Notes under the pieces: generated by a model
What the model saw: the letters and a program-made list of their open reading frames with translations, nothing else
Told to the model about the DNA's origin: nothing
Databases searched by the model: none
NCBI GenBank assembly: GCA_017510605.1
Contig: JAFWMQ010000008.1
Location: 1-64,000 of the forward strand
DNA length: 64,000 nucleotides
Direction: 5' to 3'
DNA from: Clostridiales bacterium
Lineage (GTDB): Bacteria > Bacillota > Clostridia > Saccharofermentanales > Saccharofermentanaceae
Part shown: piece after piece, positions 43,661-52,282 of the stretch
Numbering within the stretch: position 1 is the stretch's first letter
Layout: each line of letters starts with the position of its first letter
Made by a program: the position numbers and the translations under genes

Positions 43661-44140
43661 ATGATCAGATTTAAGACCACATCTCCCGAACAGACCGAGA
43701 AGTTTGGCTATGAACTGGCCAAATCACTTGTCGGCGGTGACGTTATAGCACTGACCGGAGACCTCGGTGCGGGGAAGACCTGCCTTACCAGGGGTATCGC
43801 AAACGGTCTTGGATCCACGTCCCATGTGTCCAGTCCGACATTTACGATCGTCAATGAGTATGAGGGCGGAAGGCTGATGCTGTTCCATTTCGATACATAC
43901 AGATTATCGGGTCCTGATGATTTCCTCATGAGCGGACTGGATGAGTACTTTTACAGAGGCGGTGTATGTGTCATAGAATGGAGCGATATCATTGAGGACA
44001 TTTTGCCTGAAGAAACGGTCAGGATGACTATAACAGGTGACGGCAATGAGAGAACATTCGAATGCCAAAGCCCGGAGAAGCATAAGAAATATATCATTGA
44101 GGCCGCCGCAAAAGCAGGCGCGGAACCTGAAGAATCATGA
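43661..44140 (+). CDS. tsaE: tRNA threonylcarbamoyladenosine biosynthesis ATPase
   Basis: TsaE is the ATPase that works with TsaB and TsaD to form t6A37 on ANN-decoding tRNAs. The 159-aa protein has the Walker A motif GDLGAGKTCLTRG, SSPTFTIVNEY, the Walker-B-like FHFDTYRL and VIEWSD. ATG 43661 is chosen (AAGGA 10 nt upstream); a 30-codon in-frame extension to 43571 runs into the repeat region and is unlike the family. It overlaps tsaB by 4 nt. Confidence 0.94.
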   Translation: MIRFKTTSPEQTEKFGYELAKSLVGGDVIALTGDLGAGKTCLTRGIANGLGSTSHVSSPTFTIVNEYEGGRLMLFHFDTYRLSGPDDFLMSGLDEYFYRGGVCVIEWSDIIEDILPEETVRMTITGDGNERTFECQSPEKHKKYIIEAAAKAGAEPEES

Positions 44141-44853
44141 AATTACTTGTATGTGATACATCTAACAGCAACTGCAGTGCCGGAGTTTTCGAAGACGGCA
44201 AAGAGATATGCTATGAGCTCTCATTTGAAACTCTGACTCATTCCGAGACTTTCATGCCTTTGGTTCACAGAGTCATGTTAAAAGCGGGTGTAAAACACGA
44301 AGATCTTGACGGATACGCCGTTACGGTCGGTCCCGGATCTTTTACGGGAATACGGATAGGCCTTTCAGCGGTTAAGGGTATGGCACTGGCTTCAGGCAAG
44401 AAGTGTATAGCGGTGTCTTCGACGGAAGCACTTGCAAGATCCTGTGAGAATGCAACAATGACTCCGAAGGATGAGACATTGATCGTTCCCGCGATCGACG
44501 CAAGGAATAACCGTGTTTTCGCACAGGCTGCAGAAGATGATACGCTCAAACCTTTAGTGGCCGAGAATGCGTATGATGCAGATGATTTCGTCTCAAAGAT
44601 TGAGAAGATACCTGAGGTTATTTACGGTAAGAGGCACCAGATAATAGTGGTCGGAAGCGGTGCAACCGTTATGAAGAAAGCTTTTGAGAAGGCCGGATCG
44701 GGACTTAATATCTATTTTGCTCCCGGTGCAGCCATTGTCCCTTCAGGTGTTGCGCGTGCAGCATTTGCCGGCGGAGAACTGATCGATGCAAGAGACCTTA
44801 AGGCTTCTTATTGTGCTGTCTCGCAGGCTGAGAGGCTCAGGAAAAATGAATGA
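44137..44853 (+). CDS. tsaB: tRNA threonylcarbamoyladenosine biosynthesis protein TsaB
   Basis: TsaB is the non-catalytic ASKHA-fold partner of TsaD. The 238-aa protein begins LLVCDTSNSNCSAGVF and has the hallmark TVGPGSFTGIRIGLSAVKGMALA. It lies in the standard tsaE-tsaB-rimI arrangement, overlapping tsaE (ATGA) and rimI (8 nt). tsaD itself is not in this window. Confidence 0.95.
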   Translation: MKLLVCDTSNSNCSAGVFEDGKEICYELSFETLTHSETFMPLVHRVMLKAGVKHEDLDGYAVTVGPGSFTGIRIGLSAVKGMALASGKKCIAVSSTEALARSCENATMTPKDETLIVPAIDARNNRVFAQAAEDDTLKPLVAENAYDADDFVSKIEKIPEVIYGKRHQIIVVGSGATVMKKAFEKAGSGLNIYFAPGAAIVPSGVARAAFAGGELIDARDLKASYCAVSQAERLRKNE

Positions 44854-45295
44854 ATCTGAACCGGTCATAAGATCTGCTGATCTTAGTGACATTAAAAGAA
44901 TCATGGCATTGGAAGAAGGCTCTATCATTCATCCCTGGACATCCGGAGATATAGAGACACTTATTACCGATTGTAACAAGGAGTGTCTTGTTGCGGATCT
45001 CGCGGGAGAAGTTGTCGGATATGTCGGTGCAGAGACTGTTTTGGACGAATGCAATATAGGAAATATAGTCGTAGACAAAGACAGAAGAGGAAGGGGAATT
45101 GCCACGATACTGATGGACAATCTCCTGAATGATCTGAAGAACCGCGGCATTAAAAAGATATTCCTGGAAGTTGAGAGCAATAATGCTCCCGCAATGGCAC
45201 TCTACGGGAAGACAGGCTTTGTAAGATATGGCCAAAGACGTGATTATTACGGGCAGGGTAAGGACGCTGTCCTGATGAGTAAAGACCTCTGTTGA
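44846..45295 (+). CDS. rimI: Ribosomal-protein-alanine N-acetyltransferase
   Basis: RimI is a GNAT enzyme that acetylates the N-terminus of ribosomal protein S18 and some other proteins. The 149-aa protein has the acetyl-CoA loop RRGRGIATILMDNL and the C-terminal NAPAMALYGKTGFVRYGQRRDYY typical of RimI. ATG 44846 overlaps the tsaB 3' end by 8 nt; an upstream in-frame ATG at 44786 would overlap by 68 nt and is unlikely. Confidence 0.92.
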   Translation: MNESEPVIRSADLSDIKRIMALEEGSIIHPWTSGDIETLITDCNKECLVADLAGEVVGYVGAETVLDECNIGNIVVDKDRRGRGIATILMDNLLNDLKNRGIKKIFLEVESNNAPAMALYGKTGFVRYGQRRDYYGQGKDAVLMSKDLC

Positions 45296-45374
45296 TATTT
45301 TTACCAAAAGGTTTTAACAAAATTTCCGCATTTGGGTTAAATAGTCGAAATTAGGCATTCGGGCTTGTTTTTGG

Positions 45375-45403
45375 TTGATTTTCGAAGGACTCAAAAATAT
45401 ACT
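45375..45403 (+). promoter_or_regulatory. sigma-A promoter of the HPr-like/uvrC operon
   Basis: TTGATT and TATACT with a 17-bp spacer, 34 bp before the HPr-like gene start, in the gap after rimI. Confidence 0.78.
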
Positions 45404-45436
45404 TATGTCGTATTTTAAGAGGGGACGTACCTGTTT

Positions 45437-45703
45437 ATGACTAAAGAAAAGATTGTTTTTGATTGTGAAGATGCTTTGCAGATGAAGGCCGTTGCGGTCA
45501 TGATCCAGAAAGCTTCTCAGTATCACAGTACAATCTATATCGTACGCAGCGGAAGAAGAGCCAATGCAAAGAGTCTTTTAGGTGTTATGTCCCTTGGAAT
45601 CGAGAATGGCGCCGAGATCGAGATCGAAGCAAACGGCGACGATGAGAGAGAAGCTTGCGAAGCTCTTGTCTCCCATTTAAAGAATCCTAAGATCGCAGTG
45701 TAA
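45437..45703 (+). CDS. HPr-like protein lacking His15 (Crh-like)
   Basis: An 88-aa HPr-fold protein. The serine site and flanks are kept (NAKSLLGVMSLGI, equivalent to the Ser46 region phosphorylated by HPr kinase), but the usual GLHARPA with phospho-His15 reads ALQMKAV, with Gln at the His position. Bacillus Crh also has Gln there: it cannot carry PTS phosphate but acts with CcpA in catabolite repression. A Crh-like regulatory role is therefore likely. GAGGGG lies upstream of ATG 45437; the TAA overlaps the uvrC ATG (TAATG). Sequence alone does not settle orthology to Crh. Confidence 0.85.
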   Translation: MTKEKIVFDCEDALQMKAVAVMIQKASQYHSTIYIVRSGRRANAKSLLGVMSLGIENGAEIEIEANGDDEREACEALVSHLKNPKIAV

Positions 45704-47574
45704 TGCCCGCCGGTAAATTTGACGCCAGGCTGGACACTGTCCCGTTAAGCCCCGGAGTGTACCTTATGAAGGACTCTTCGGGCTGTGTTATTTATGTAGG
45801 CAAAGCGAAGAAATTAAGGAACAGGCTTAAGAGTTATTTCGGAGGCGGAGTTATATCCAGTCCTAAGGTCAGGGCCATGGTGTCACATGTCGCTGACTTT
45901 GAATACACTGTCGTCGGTTCCGAGCCTGAGGCGCTGCTCCTCGAAAACAATCTCATCAAGAGATATCAGCCAAAATACAATATCCTCCTGAGGGATGACA
46001 AAGGATATCCTTATATCTGCGTTACTTTGAATGAGGCCTATCCCAGGGTTTTCAAGGCGTTCAGGCCTGACCCGGAAGCCAGGAAAAACGGCGCGAGATA
46101 CTATGGACCGTATATGGGATCTGACTGCTTTGAAGTCCTTAAAACGATATCCGATATCTTCCCTCTGAAAAGATGTAAAAAAGTCTTCCCGAGAGATATC
46201 GGCAAAGAAAGACCGTGTCTTAATTACCATATCGGAAAATGCATGGCGCCCTGTCTCGGTACAGTAAAAAGCGAAGATTACCGTGCCATGACCGATCAGA
46301 TCGTCCAGTTTTTCGAAGGAAAATACGACGGTATTGAGAAAGACATCAAAGAGCAGATGGAACTGTGTTCTGCAAACCTTGAATTTGAGAAGGCCGGTGT
46401 TCTGAGAGACCGGCTCTATGCGCTGCGGGCTATAAGGCAGAACCAGAGGGTATATCTTGATATAGAGCGTGATGTTGATGCGATAGGTCTCTATTCTGAC
46501 TGCGGTGAGACCTGCGTCAGGAAACTCGAATTAAGACAGGGAAGAATAGTGGGTTCTTCTACATATTTCTTTGCGGGAGAAGAGGAAGACAAGGAGGAGA
46601 TCCTGAAGAATTTCATAATGCAGTACTATGAGGACGCTCCGTTTATTCCGCCCCTGATCCTGGTTCCGTACAGGATGGAAGATGACGATCTTGAAGTCAT
46701 CGAGAAGACGCTTACCGAGAAGCTCGGCAGGAATTGCAGGCTTCATGTTGCTGAGCGCGGCGAGCTCCGTGAGTTATCTGATCTTGCCGGCAGCAACGCG
46801 CGCGAAATGATGGTAAGAAGGATATTAAGAGGCGGTGCCGCAAATGCCGATCCTTCTGTTCCTTTGAGATATCTTGAAGAACTCCTTGGCGCTCCTGAAG
46901 GAAGGATCTCAAGGGCTGAATCATTCGATATTTCCAACCTCGGCAATGATGATATCTGTGCCGGCATGGTCGTTTTCAAAGACGGCAGGGCAGACAAGCA
47001 ATCATACAGATTATTCAAGATGAAAAGAGTCGAAACCCAGGATGACTATCAGTCTATGAGAGAGACTCTGGAAAGAAGATTTTCTCATAATGAGAATGAC
47101 GGTTTTAAATATCCCGATATCATCCTGGTCGATGGCGGAAAGGGTCAGCTGGATGCGGTCGCTTCCGTTGTCAGGAGCATGAAAGGAACAGAGGGGATAT
47201 ATCTTGCCGGAATGGTCAAGAATGACCATCATAAAACAGCGGGGATCGTTTTCGAAGACGGCCGCGAGATAAGACTTGAAGGACGTACTCTGACCGACAG
47301 TGAGATAGGTCTGTTGAGATTTCTAACTACAGTCCAAAACGAAGTGCACAGGTTCGCGATCTCTTACCAGCACAAACTGGCCGGCAAACGGAACATAAGA
47401 TATAAACTCGAAAACATTGAGGGAATAGGTCCCGCCAAGCGAAAGAATCTTCTCTCTCATTTTGGTACAATAAAGGCTGTGGAAAACGCTTCCGAAGAGG
47501 AGCTGAAAGAAGCCAAAGGCATATCGGAAAAGGATGCATCGGCAATATATCATTATTTCCACGGGGAGTCTTGA
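45703..47574 (+). CDS. uvrC: Excinuclease ABC subunit C
   Basis: UvrC makes both incisions in nucleotide excision repair. The 623-aa protein has the GIY-YIG domain at residues 15-95 (GVYLMKDSSGCVIYVGKAKKLRNRL), the UvrB-binding helix pair (SANLEFEKAGVLRDRLYAL, about 225), the RNase-H-like endonuclease domain (ESFDISNLGNDD, VDGGKGQLDA) and C-terminal helix-hairpin-helix motifs (IEGIGPAKRKNLLSHF). It shares a base with the HPr-like gene and overlaps the phosphoesterase gene by a base. Confidence 0.97.
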   Translation: MPAGKFDARLDTVPLSPGVYLMKDSSGCVIYVGKAKKLRNRLKSYFGGGVISSPKVRAMVSHVADFEYTVVGSEPEALLLENNLIKRYQPKYNILLRDDKGYPYICVTLNEAYPRVFKAFRPDPEARKNGARYYGPYMGSDCFEVLKTISDIFPLKRCKKVFPRDIGKERPCLNYHIGKCMAPCLGTVKSEDYRAMTDQIVQFFEGKYDGIEKDIKEQMELCSANLEFEKAGVLRDRLYALRAIRQNQRVYLDIERDVDAIGLYSDCGETCVRKLELRQGRIVGSSTYFFAGEEEDKEEILKNFIMQYYEDAPFIPPLILVPYRMEDDDLEVIEKTLTEKLGRNCRLHVAERGELRELSDLAGSNAREMMVRRILRGGAANADPSVPLRYLEELLGAPEGRISRAESFDISNLGNDDICAGMVVFKDGRADKQSYRLFKMKRVETQDDYQSMRETLERRFSHNENDGFKYPDIILVDGGKGQLDAVASVVRSMKGTEGIYLAGMVKNDHHKTAGIVFEDGREIRLEGRTLTDSEIGLLRFLTTVQNEVHRFAISYQHKLAGKRNIRYKLENIEGIGPAKRKNLLSHFGTIKAVENASEEELKEAKGISEKDASAIYHYFHGES

Positions 47575-48290
47575 TGGCAATCTATGCGCTGGCTGATCTT
47601 CACCTGTCCCTGAGCTGCCCCGACAAATCGATGGAGGTGTTCGGGCATTCCTGGGGTGACTACATCTCGAGGGTGGAGGAGAATTGGAGGAATACCGTCT
47701 CTGAGGAGGACACGGTACTCATTCCCGGCGATATTTCATGGGCTACTTATTTTGATAAGGCTGAAGAGGATTTCCGGTTTATCTCTGACCTTCCCGGAAG
47801 AAAACTCCTTTCTCGCGGCAATCACGATTACTGGTGGACAACGATGAAGAAGATGGAAGAATTCCTTGCGCTGAAAGGCTTTGATGATCTTGAGTTTGTA
47901 AGGACCAACGTCGTTGAAGCAGAAGGCTGTCTTATCTCGGGTACGAGAGGCTGGATGATAGAGACAAAGGAAAGCATTGAAGGTTCTGAGAACAGGAAGA
48001 TCTACGAGCGTGAGAAATTAAGGATCGGGATGTGTATAGACAAGCTTAATGAAGCCGATCCTGACCATTCAAAAAAACATCTGGTCATGATCCATTACCC
48101 GCCGTTGACCGCTAACCGGGAGTTTACGGAATTTGCCGACATGATGGCCGGAGGCGGAGTGGATATCTGCGTTTACGGACATCTTCACGGAAGAGCTCAC
48201 CGCAAAGCTTTTGAGGGTAATTATGAAGGCACGGAGTTCATCTGCGCTTCGGCTGATTATGTGGATTTTTGTCCGGTGAAGATAATCTGA
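47574..48290 (+). CDS. Calcineurin-like metallophosphoesterase
   Basis: A 238-aa cytoplasmic phosphoesterase with all five metal-site blocks: ALADLHLS (D-x-H), PGDISWA (GD), RGNHDYWW (GNHD), MIHYPP (H) and YGHLHG (GHxH). It matches the COG1768-type predicted phosphohydrolases of Firmicutes; substrate unknown. ATG 47574 overlaps the uvrC stop (TGATG); TTG 47571 is adjacent. It is the last gene of the uvrC unit. Confidence 0.9.
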   Translation: MAIYALADLHLSLSCPDKSMEVFGHSWGDYISRVEENWRNTVSEEDTVLIPGDISWATYFDKAEEDFRFISDLPGRKLLSRGNHDYWWTTMKKMEEFLALKGFDDLEFVRTNVVEAEGCLISGTRGWMIETKESIEGSENRKIYEREKLRIGMCIDKLNEADPDHSKKHLVMIHYPPLTANREFTEFADMMAGGGVDICVYGHLHGRAHRKAFEGNYEGTEFICASADYVDFCPVKII

Positions 48291-48452
48291 TATTTCCTGT
48301 TTTCTATCGGAAAACCCGAAGAACACAATTCACGATGAAAAATAACGGACAAAAATTTTTTCAAGTCCGCAAACGCAATAAATAAAGGCATTTGCGGGAT
48401 GTGTAAAATTATTTTGATAGACAGATAAAATATTATAATATATAATAATTCA

Positions 48453-48496
48453 GAGCCAAAGCAGAGGGATATTCCCTTTTGCGGCGGCTCTTTTTT
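48453..48496 (+). terminator. Long hairpin terminator before yicC
   Basis: A long stem (AGAGCC...GCAGAGGGA / TCCCTTTTGC...GGCTCT) with a three-base loop TAT is followed by T6. It probably ends the uvrC unit; because AT-rich -10-like words (TATAAT) lie just before it, attenuation of the yicC operon is an alternative. Confidence 0.75.
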
Positions 48497-48523
48497 GTCT
48501 ATATCTATTTTTGAGGTAATTAC

Positions 48524-49411
48524 ATGGCATACTCGATGACAGGCTTCGGCCGCGGCGAGAAAGTTTACGACACCAGAAAATATAATATTGAGATCAAATC
48601 CGTCAATTCAAGGTTCTGCGATATTTCGATCAGAATGCCGAGAATTTTCAATTTCCTGGACAATGATATCCGCCGTATCATTACCGACAGACTTTTGAGA
48701 GGTAAGATCGACGTTTTTATAAATTACGAGGATCAGGGCGAGGCAGGCCAGAGCGTAACTGTTAATTCAGCTCTTGCAAAAGAGTATTCCGAGGCTGCCA
48801 AAGCTATCAGCGCTGTTACCGGAAGAGAAGATGACTTCGGTGTTGCAAGATTAGCAACGATGCAGGATGTATTAAGCGTTACCCAGAATGAGATCGATGA
48901 GGAAGCTGCAGCAAAAGAACTCATTGAGACACTGAATCTTGCGATCGACGGAATGCTCGCTATGAGAAAGAGAGAGGGTGACAATCTCGTTGTATCGATC
49001 CTCTCCAAGATCGATTCTCTCGAAGGTTTAAGAGGCGAGGTAGTAACAAGAGCTCCTGAAGTAATTGAAGCTTATAAGCAGAAGCTGACAGCAAGGATCA
49101 ATGAGATCCTTACCAGTGACCAAAGAGAATTCTACGATGATAACCGCCTTGCTGCCGAAGTTGCGATCTTCGCAGACAAGTGTGCGATAGATGAAGAGAT
49201 GGCAAGACTTTCAAGTCATTTCTCACAGGCAAAAAAGATCCTTGCTGAAGAAGGTCCTGTAGGAAAGAAGATGGATTTCCTTGTTCAGGAGATCAATCGT
49301 GAAGTAAACACGACCGGAAGTAAAGCAAATGATATAGAGATCACTTCAAGAGTTCTTTCAATGAAGAATCTGGTTGAAGAGATCAGGGAACAGATACAGA
49401 ATCTCGTATAA
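48524..49411 (+). CDS. yicC: YicC family protein (endoribonuclease)
   Basis: A 295-aa YicC-family protein, a group now described as endoribonucleases involved in mRNA turnover. It starts MAYSMTGFGRGE, has YNIEIKSVNSRFCDISIRMP and ends with the conserved GKKMDFLVQEINREVNTTGSKANDIEI. TTGAGG precedes ATG 48524. It heads the yicC-remA-gmk-rpoZ order typical of Clostridia. Confidence 0.94.
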   Translation: MAYSMTGFGRGEKVYDTRKYNIEIKSVNSRFCDISIRMPRIFNFLDNDIRRIITDRLLRGKIDVFINYEDQGEAGQSVTVNSALAKEYSEAAKAISAVTGREDDFGVARLATMQDVLSVTQNEIDEEAAAKELIETLNLAIDGMLAMRKREGDNLVVSILSKIDSLEGLRGEVVTRAPEVIEAYKQKLTARINEILTSDQREFYDDNRLAAEVAIFADKCAIDEEMARLSSHFSQAKKILAEEGPVGKKMDFLVQEINREVNTTGSKANDIEITSRVLSMKNLVEEIREQIQNLV

Positions 49412-49424
49412 CGGAAGGCGTCAA

Positions 49425-49661
49425 ATGGCATCTGGATTTATCGACATCGGCTTCGGAAACATAGCTCAGGCATCACGCATTATTTGCGTTGCATCTGCAG
49501 AGTCATCACCCGTAAGACGCATGATGCAGGATTCCAAAGACAGAGGAATGCTTGTTGACTGCTGTGCAGGCAAGAAGTGCAAGTCGGTAATTGTAACGGA
49601 CAGCGGGCTTGTGCTTACATCAGCACTTGCGACTTCGGAAATAAAGGAGATGTTGGGATGA
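49425..49661 (+). CDS. remA: RemA-like regulatory protein (DUF370)
   Basis: A 78-aa RemA homologue, a ring-forming DNA-binding regulator that controls matrix genes in Bacillus. GFIDIGFGNIAQASRIICVASAESSPVRRMMQDSKDRGMLVD fits the family. Where the usual sequence has a basic GRRTRAVI segment this one reads CCAGKKCKSVI, with three cysteines. ATG 49425 has GGAAGG 7 nt upstream; the longer in-frame start at 49374 lies within yicC. Its stop overlaps the gmk start (ATGA). Confidence 0.92.
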   Translation: MASGFIDIGFGNIAQASRIICVASAESSPVRRMMQDSKDRGMLVDCCAGKKCKSVIVTDSGLVLTSALATSEIKEMLG

Positions 49662-50281
49662 GTGAATTCAGAGGATTGATAGTAGCTGTATCAGGTCCTT
49701 CAGGTGTCGGCAAGGGCACAGTCCTTGCGAGAGTTGAAGAACTTCTGGAACAGGCTAATCCCGGCAGTGTCGGTCATTCAATATCAGTTACGACAAGAGC
49801 TCCGAGAGGCCAGGAAAAAGACGGTGTTGAATACTATTTCAGAACTGCTGAAGAGTTTGAGCAGATGATCAAGGACGGCAAGATCGTTGAGTACGACAAG
49901 TATGTTGATAACTACTACGGCACACCTTCAGAACCGTTAGCCGAGATGGTCGGCAAGGGACAGGATGTTCTTTTCGATATAACCATTGAAGGAAGCCTTG
50001 CACTTAACCGCAAATTTGATGATGATACGGTCACGATATTTATCCTCCCGCCTTCAATGGAAGAACTCGAGAACAGACTGAGGGGAAGAGGCACCGAGAC
50101 TGAGGAGAAGATAAAGAAAAGACTCGAGCAGGCAAAGACCGAGATCAAACGTGCAGGTGAATTCGAATACCTTGTTACCAACGGCGATCTCGAACAGGCA
50201 GCAAGAGACATTCTTGCGATAATCACCGCGGAAAAGCTTAAGGCTTCGAAGAATATAAACACAGCTAAACAACTTGTATAA
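49658..50281 (+). CDS. gmk: Guanylate kinase
   Basis: Gmk phosphorylates GMP and dGMP to the diphosphates. The 207-aa protein has the P-loop SGPSGVGKGTVLARV, the GMP-binding SVTTRAPRGQEKDGVEYYF and the lid arginines in RLRGRGTETEEKIKKRL. ATG 49658 overlaps the remA stop; an upstream in-frame start at 49577 lies in remA. Followed 21 bp later by rpoZ, as in most Firmicutes. Confidence 0.96.
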   Translation: MSEFRGLIVAVSGPSGVGKGTVLARVEELLEQANPGSVGHSISVTTRAPRGQEKDGVEYYFRTAEEFEQMIKDGKIVEYDKYVDNYYGTPSEPLAEMVGKGQDVLFDITIEGSLALNRKFDDDTVTIFILPPSMEELENRLRGRGTETEEKIKKRLEQAKTEIKRAGEFEYLVTNGDLEQAARDILAIITAEKLKASKNINTAKQLV

Positions 50282-50302
50282 AAGGAGAAGAGAGGTAAAA
50301 AG

Positions 50303-50740
50303 ATGTTAACAGATCCTTCAATTGAGAAACTCAAAGAGAAGTCGGCAAGCCCTTACGATCTTACTGTATTGGTCAGTAAGCGTGCCAGAGAATTGACTGA
50401 CGGCGCACAGCCCATGATCGACGGAAAGGGTGCGGCAAATGTCGTATCACTTGCATGTCGTGAAGTTGCAGCTGATAAAGTCGTTGCAGTCAAGGGTGAT
50501 GTAGAGGATGAGGCAGTTATCCCGATCACAAGAGAAGAGAAGATCAGAAGAAGAGAAGAGGCAGAGAACAGAAGAAAGATGCTCGAGGAAGAAAGAGCAG
50601 AGAGAATGTCTGTTACAGGCGGCCTTAACTCCAAAGGTTTAGATGGTCTTATTGATGCCCTTGCAGGCGGTGCTTCCGAGGAAGAGGAAGTTGTTTACGA
50701 AGAAGGCGAAGAAGAGCCTGAGACAGAAGACGAAGAATAA
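50303..50740 (+). CDS. rpoZ: RNA polymerase omega subunit with acidic C-terminal extension
   Basis: Omega helps assemble RNA polymerase and binds the beta' subunit. The conserved core is residues 1-60 (SPYDLTVLVSKRARELTDG, VVSLACREVAADKV). The protein is 145 aa instead of the usual 65-90: a charged helix (EEKIRRREEAENRRKMLEEERAERM) and a very acidic tail (EEEEVVYEEGEEEPETEDEE) follow. Position between gmk and glyQS and a GGAGAAGAGAGG site support the call. Extended omega proteins occur in some Clostridia, but the role of the extension is not known to me. Confidence 0.88.
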   Translation: MLTDPSIEKLKEKSASPYDLTVLVSKRARELTDGAQPMIDGKGAANVVSLACREVAADKVVAVKGDVEDEAVIPITREEKIRRREEAENRRKMLEEERAERMSVTGGLNSKGLDGLIDALAGGASEEEEVVYEEGEEEPETEDEE

Positions 50741-50764
50741 TCGCAAGGGAGAATTTATAAGCAT

Positions 50765-52180
50765 ATGGCAGTAGAGAAAACAATGGATAAGATAGTCTCT
50801 CTTGCAAAGGTAAGAGGCTTCGTATATCCGGGCTCAGACATCTACGGCGGTCTCGCAAATTCATGGGACTACGGCCCGTTAGGTGTTCAGCTTAAGAATA
50901 ACGTTAAAGCAGCATGGTGGAAGAAGTTCGTCCAGGAGAGTCCTTACAATGTTGGACTTGATGCTGCTATTATCATGAATCCCAAGACATGGGTTGCTTC
51001 CGGTCACGTAGGCGGATTCTCAGATCCGCTCATCGACTGCAAGCAGTGCAAAGCGAGACAAAGAGCAGACAATCTCGTAGAGGATTGGAACAAGGAAAAC
51101 GGAATCGAGAACGTACCTGTTGAAGGTATGAGCCCTGAGGAAATGGTAGCTTACATCAGAGAGAAGAACATTCCCTGTCCTGTATGCGGCGGCCACAACT
51201 TCACGGACATCCGTAAGTTCAATCTTATGTTCAAGACATTCATCGGTGTTACCGAAGATGCAACATCTGAAGTTTATTTAAGACCTGAGACAGCTCAGGG
51301 TATTTTCGTTAACTTCGCCAATGTTCAGCGTTCAGCCCGAAAGAAGCTTCCTTTCGGTATCTGCCAGATCGGTAAGTCTTTCAGAAACGAGATCACGCCC
51401 GGTAACTTTATCTTCCGTACAAGAGAGTTCGAGCAGATGGAATTAGAGTTCTTCTGCGAACCCGGAACAGACCTTGAATGGTTCGATTACTGGAAGACAT
51501 TCTGCCACGACTGGCTCATCGGTCTTGGCATCAAGGAAGAGGAACTCCGTACGAGAGACCATGCCAAGGAAGAGCTTGCTTTCTATTCCAGAGCTACTAC
51601 AGACTTCGAGTTTGCTTTCCCGTTCACTGACTGGGGCGAACTTTGGGGTATTGCAGACCGTACTGATTACGACCTTAAGCAGCATATGGAATTCTCCAAG
51701 CAGGATCTCACATACTTTGATCCCAACAAGAACGAGAAGTACATTCCTTATGTTATCGAGCCTTCACTCGGTGCTGACCGTGTAACTCTCGCATTCCTCT
51801 GCTCGGCTTACGATGAGGAAGAGCTTGAAGGCGGAGACGTAAGAACGGTTATGCATTTCCATCCGTTCCTTGCGCCGATCAAGATCGGTGTGCTTCCTCT
51901 GTCAGCTAAGCTTACTGATAAGGCGCAGCCTATTTTCGAGAAGCTCTCGAAAAAGTATATGTGCGAGCTCGATGACAGACAGAGCATCGGTAAGCGCTAC
52001 AGAAGACAGGACGAGATCGGAACACCTTACTGTGTTGTTTACGACTTCGATTCCGAAGAGGACGGCTGCGTAACTATCAGAGAAAGAGACTCGATGAAGA
52101 ACGTCGAATACGAACCCGGAAATATCAGATTCCCGATCGATAAACTGGAAGACTTTTTCAGCGACAAGTTCGATTTTTAA
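50765..52180 (+). CDS. glyQS: Glycyl-tRNA synthetase, alpha2 type
   Basis: A class-II synthetase of 471 aa of the single-chain dimeric type. Seen: [30 protein letters not shown] at the start, a zinc-like CKQCKARQ...CPVCGG insertion, motif 2 with [28 protein letters not shown], motif 3 ([14 protein letters not shown]) and an anticodon-binding domain. No T-box leader is visible upstream. It is the last gene of the yicC unit, 24 bp after rpoZ. Confidence 0.96.
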   Translation: MAVEKTMDKIVSLAKVRGFVYPGSDIYGGLANSWDYGPLGVQLKNNVKAAWWKKFVQESPYNVGLDAAIIMNPKTWVASGHVGGFSDPLIDCKQCKARQRADNLVEDWNKENGIENVPVEGMSPEEMVAYIREKNIPCPVCGGHNFTDIRKFNLMFKTFIGVTEDATSEVYLRPETAQGIFVNFANVQRSARKKLPFGICQIGKSFRNEITPGNFIFRTREFEQMELEFFCEPGTDLEWFDYWKTFCHDWLIGLGIKEEELRTRDHAKEELAFYSRATTDFEFAFPFTDWGELWGIADRTDYDLKQHMEFSKQDLTYFDPNKNEKYIPYVIEPSLGADRVTLAFLCSAYDEEELEGGDVRTVMHFHPFLAPIKIGVLPLSAKLTDKAQPIFEKLSKKYMCELDDRQSIGKRYRRQDEIGTPYCVVYDFDSEEDGCVTIRERDSMKNVEYEPGNIRFPIDKLEDFFSDKFDF

Positions 52181-52282
52181 ATCACTATTTCTGATAAAAT
52201 AAAACGATTAAGATTTCAAATCGGCTATAGGCCATATGAGAAATAAAAAACGAATCTAATAAATGAAAGGCGGATAAAACTA

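Noticed and set aside
52181..52282. T-box or other riboswitch near glyQS or ppdK
   Set aside because: Neither the region before glyQS (24 bp) nor that before ppdK has specifier-loop or T-box sequences.
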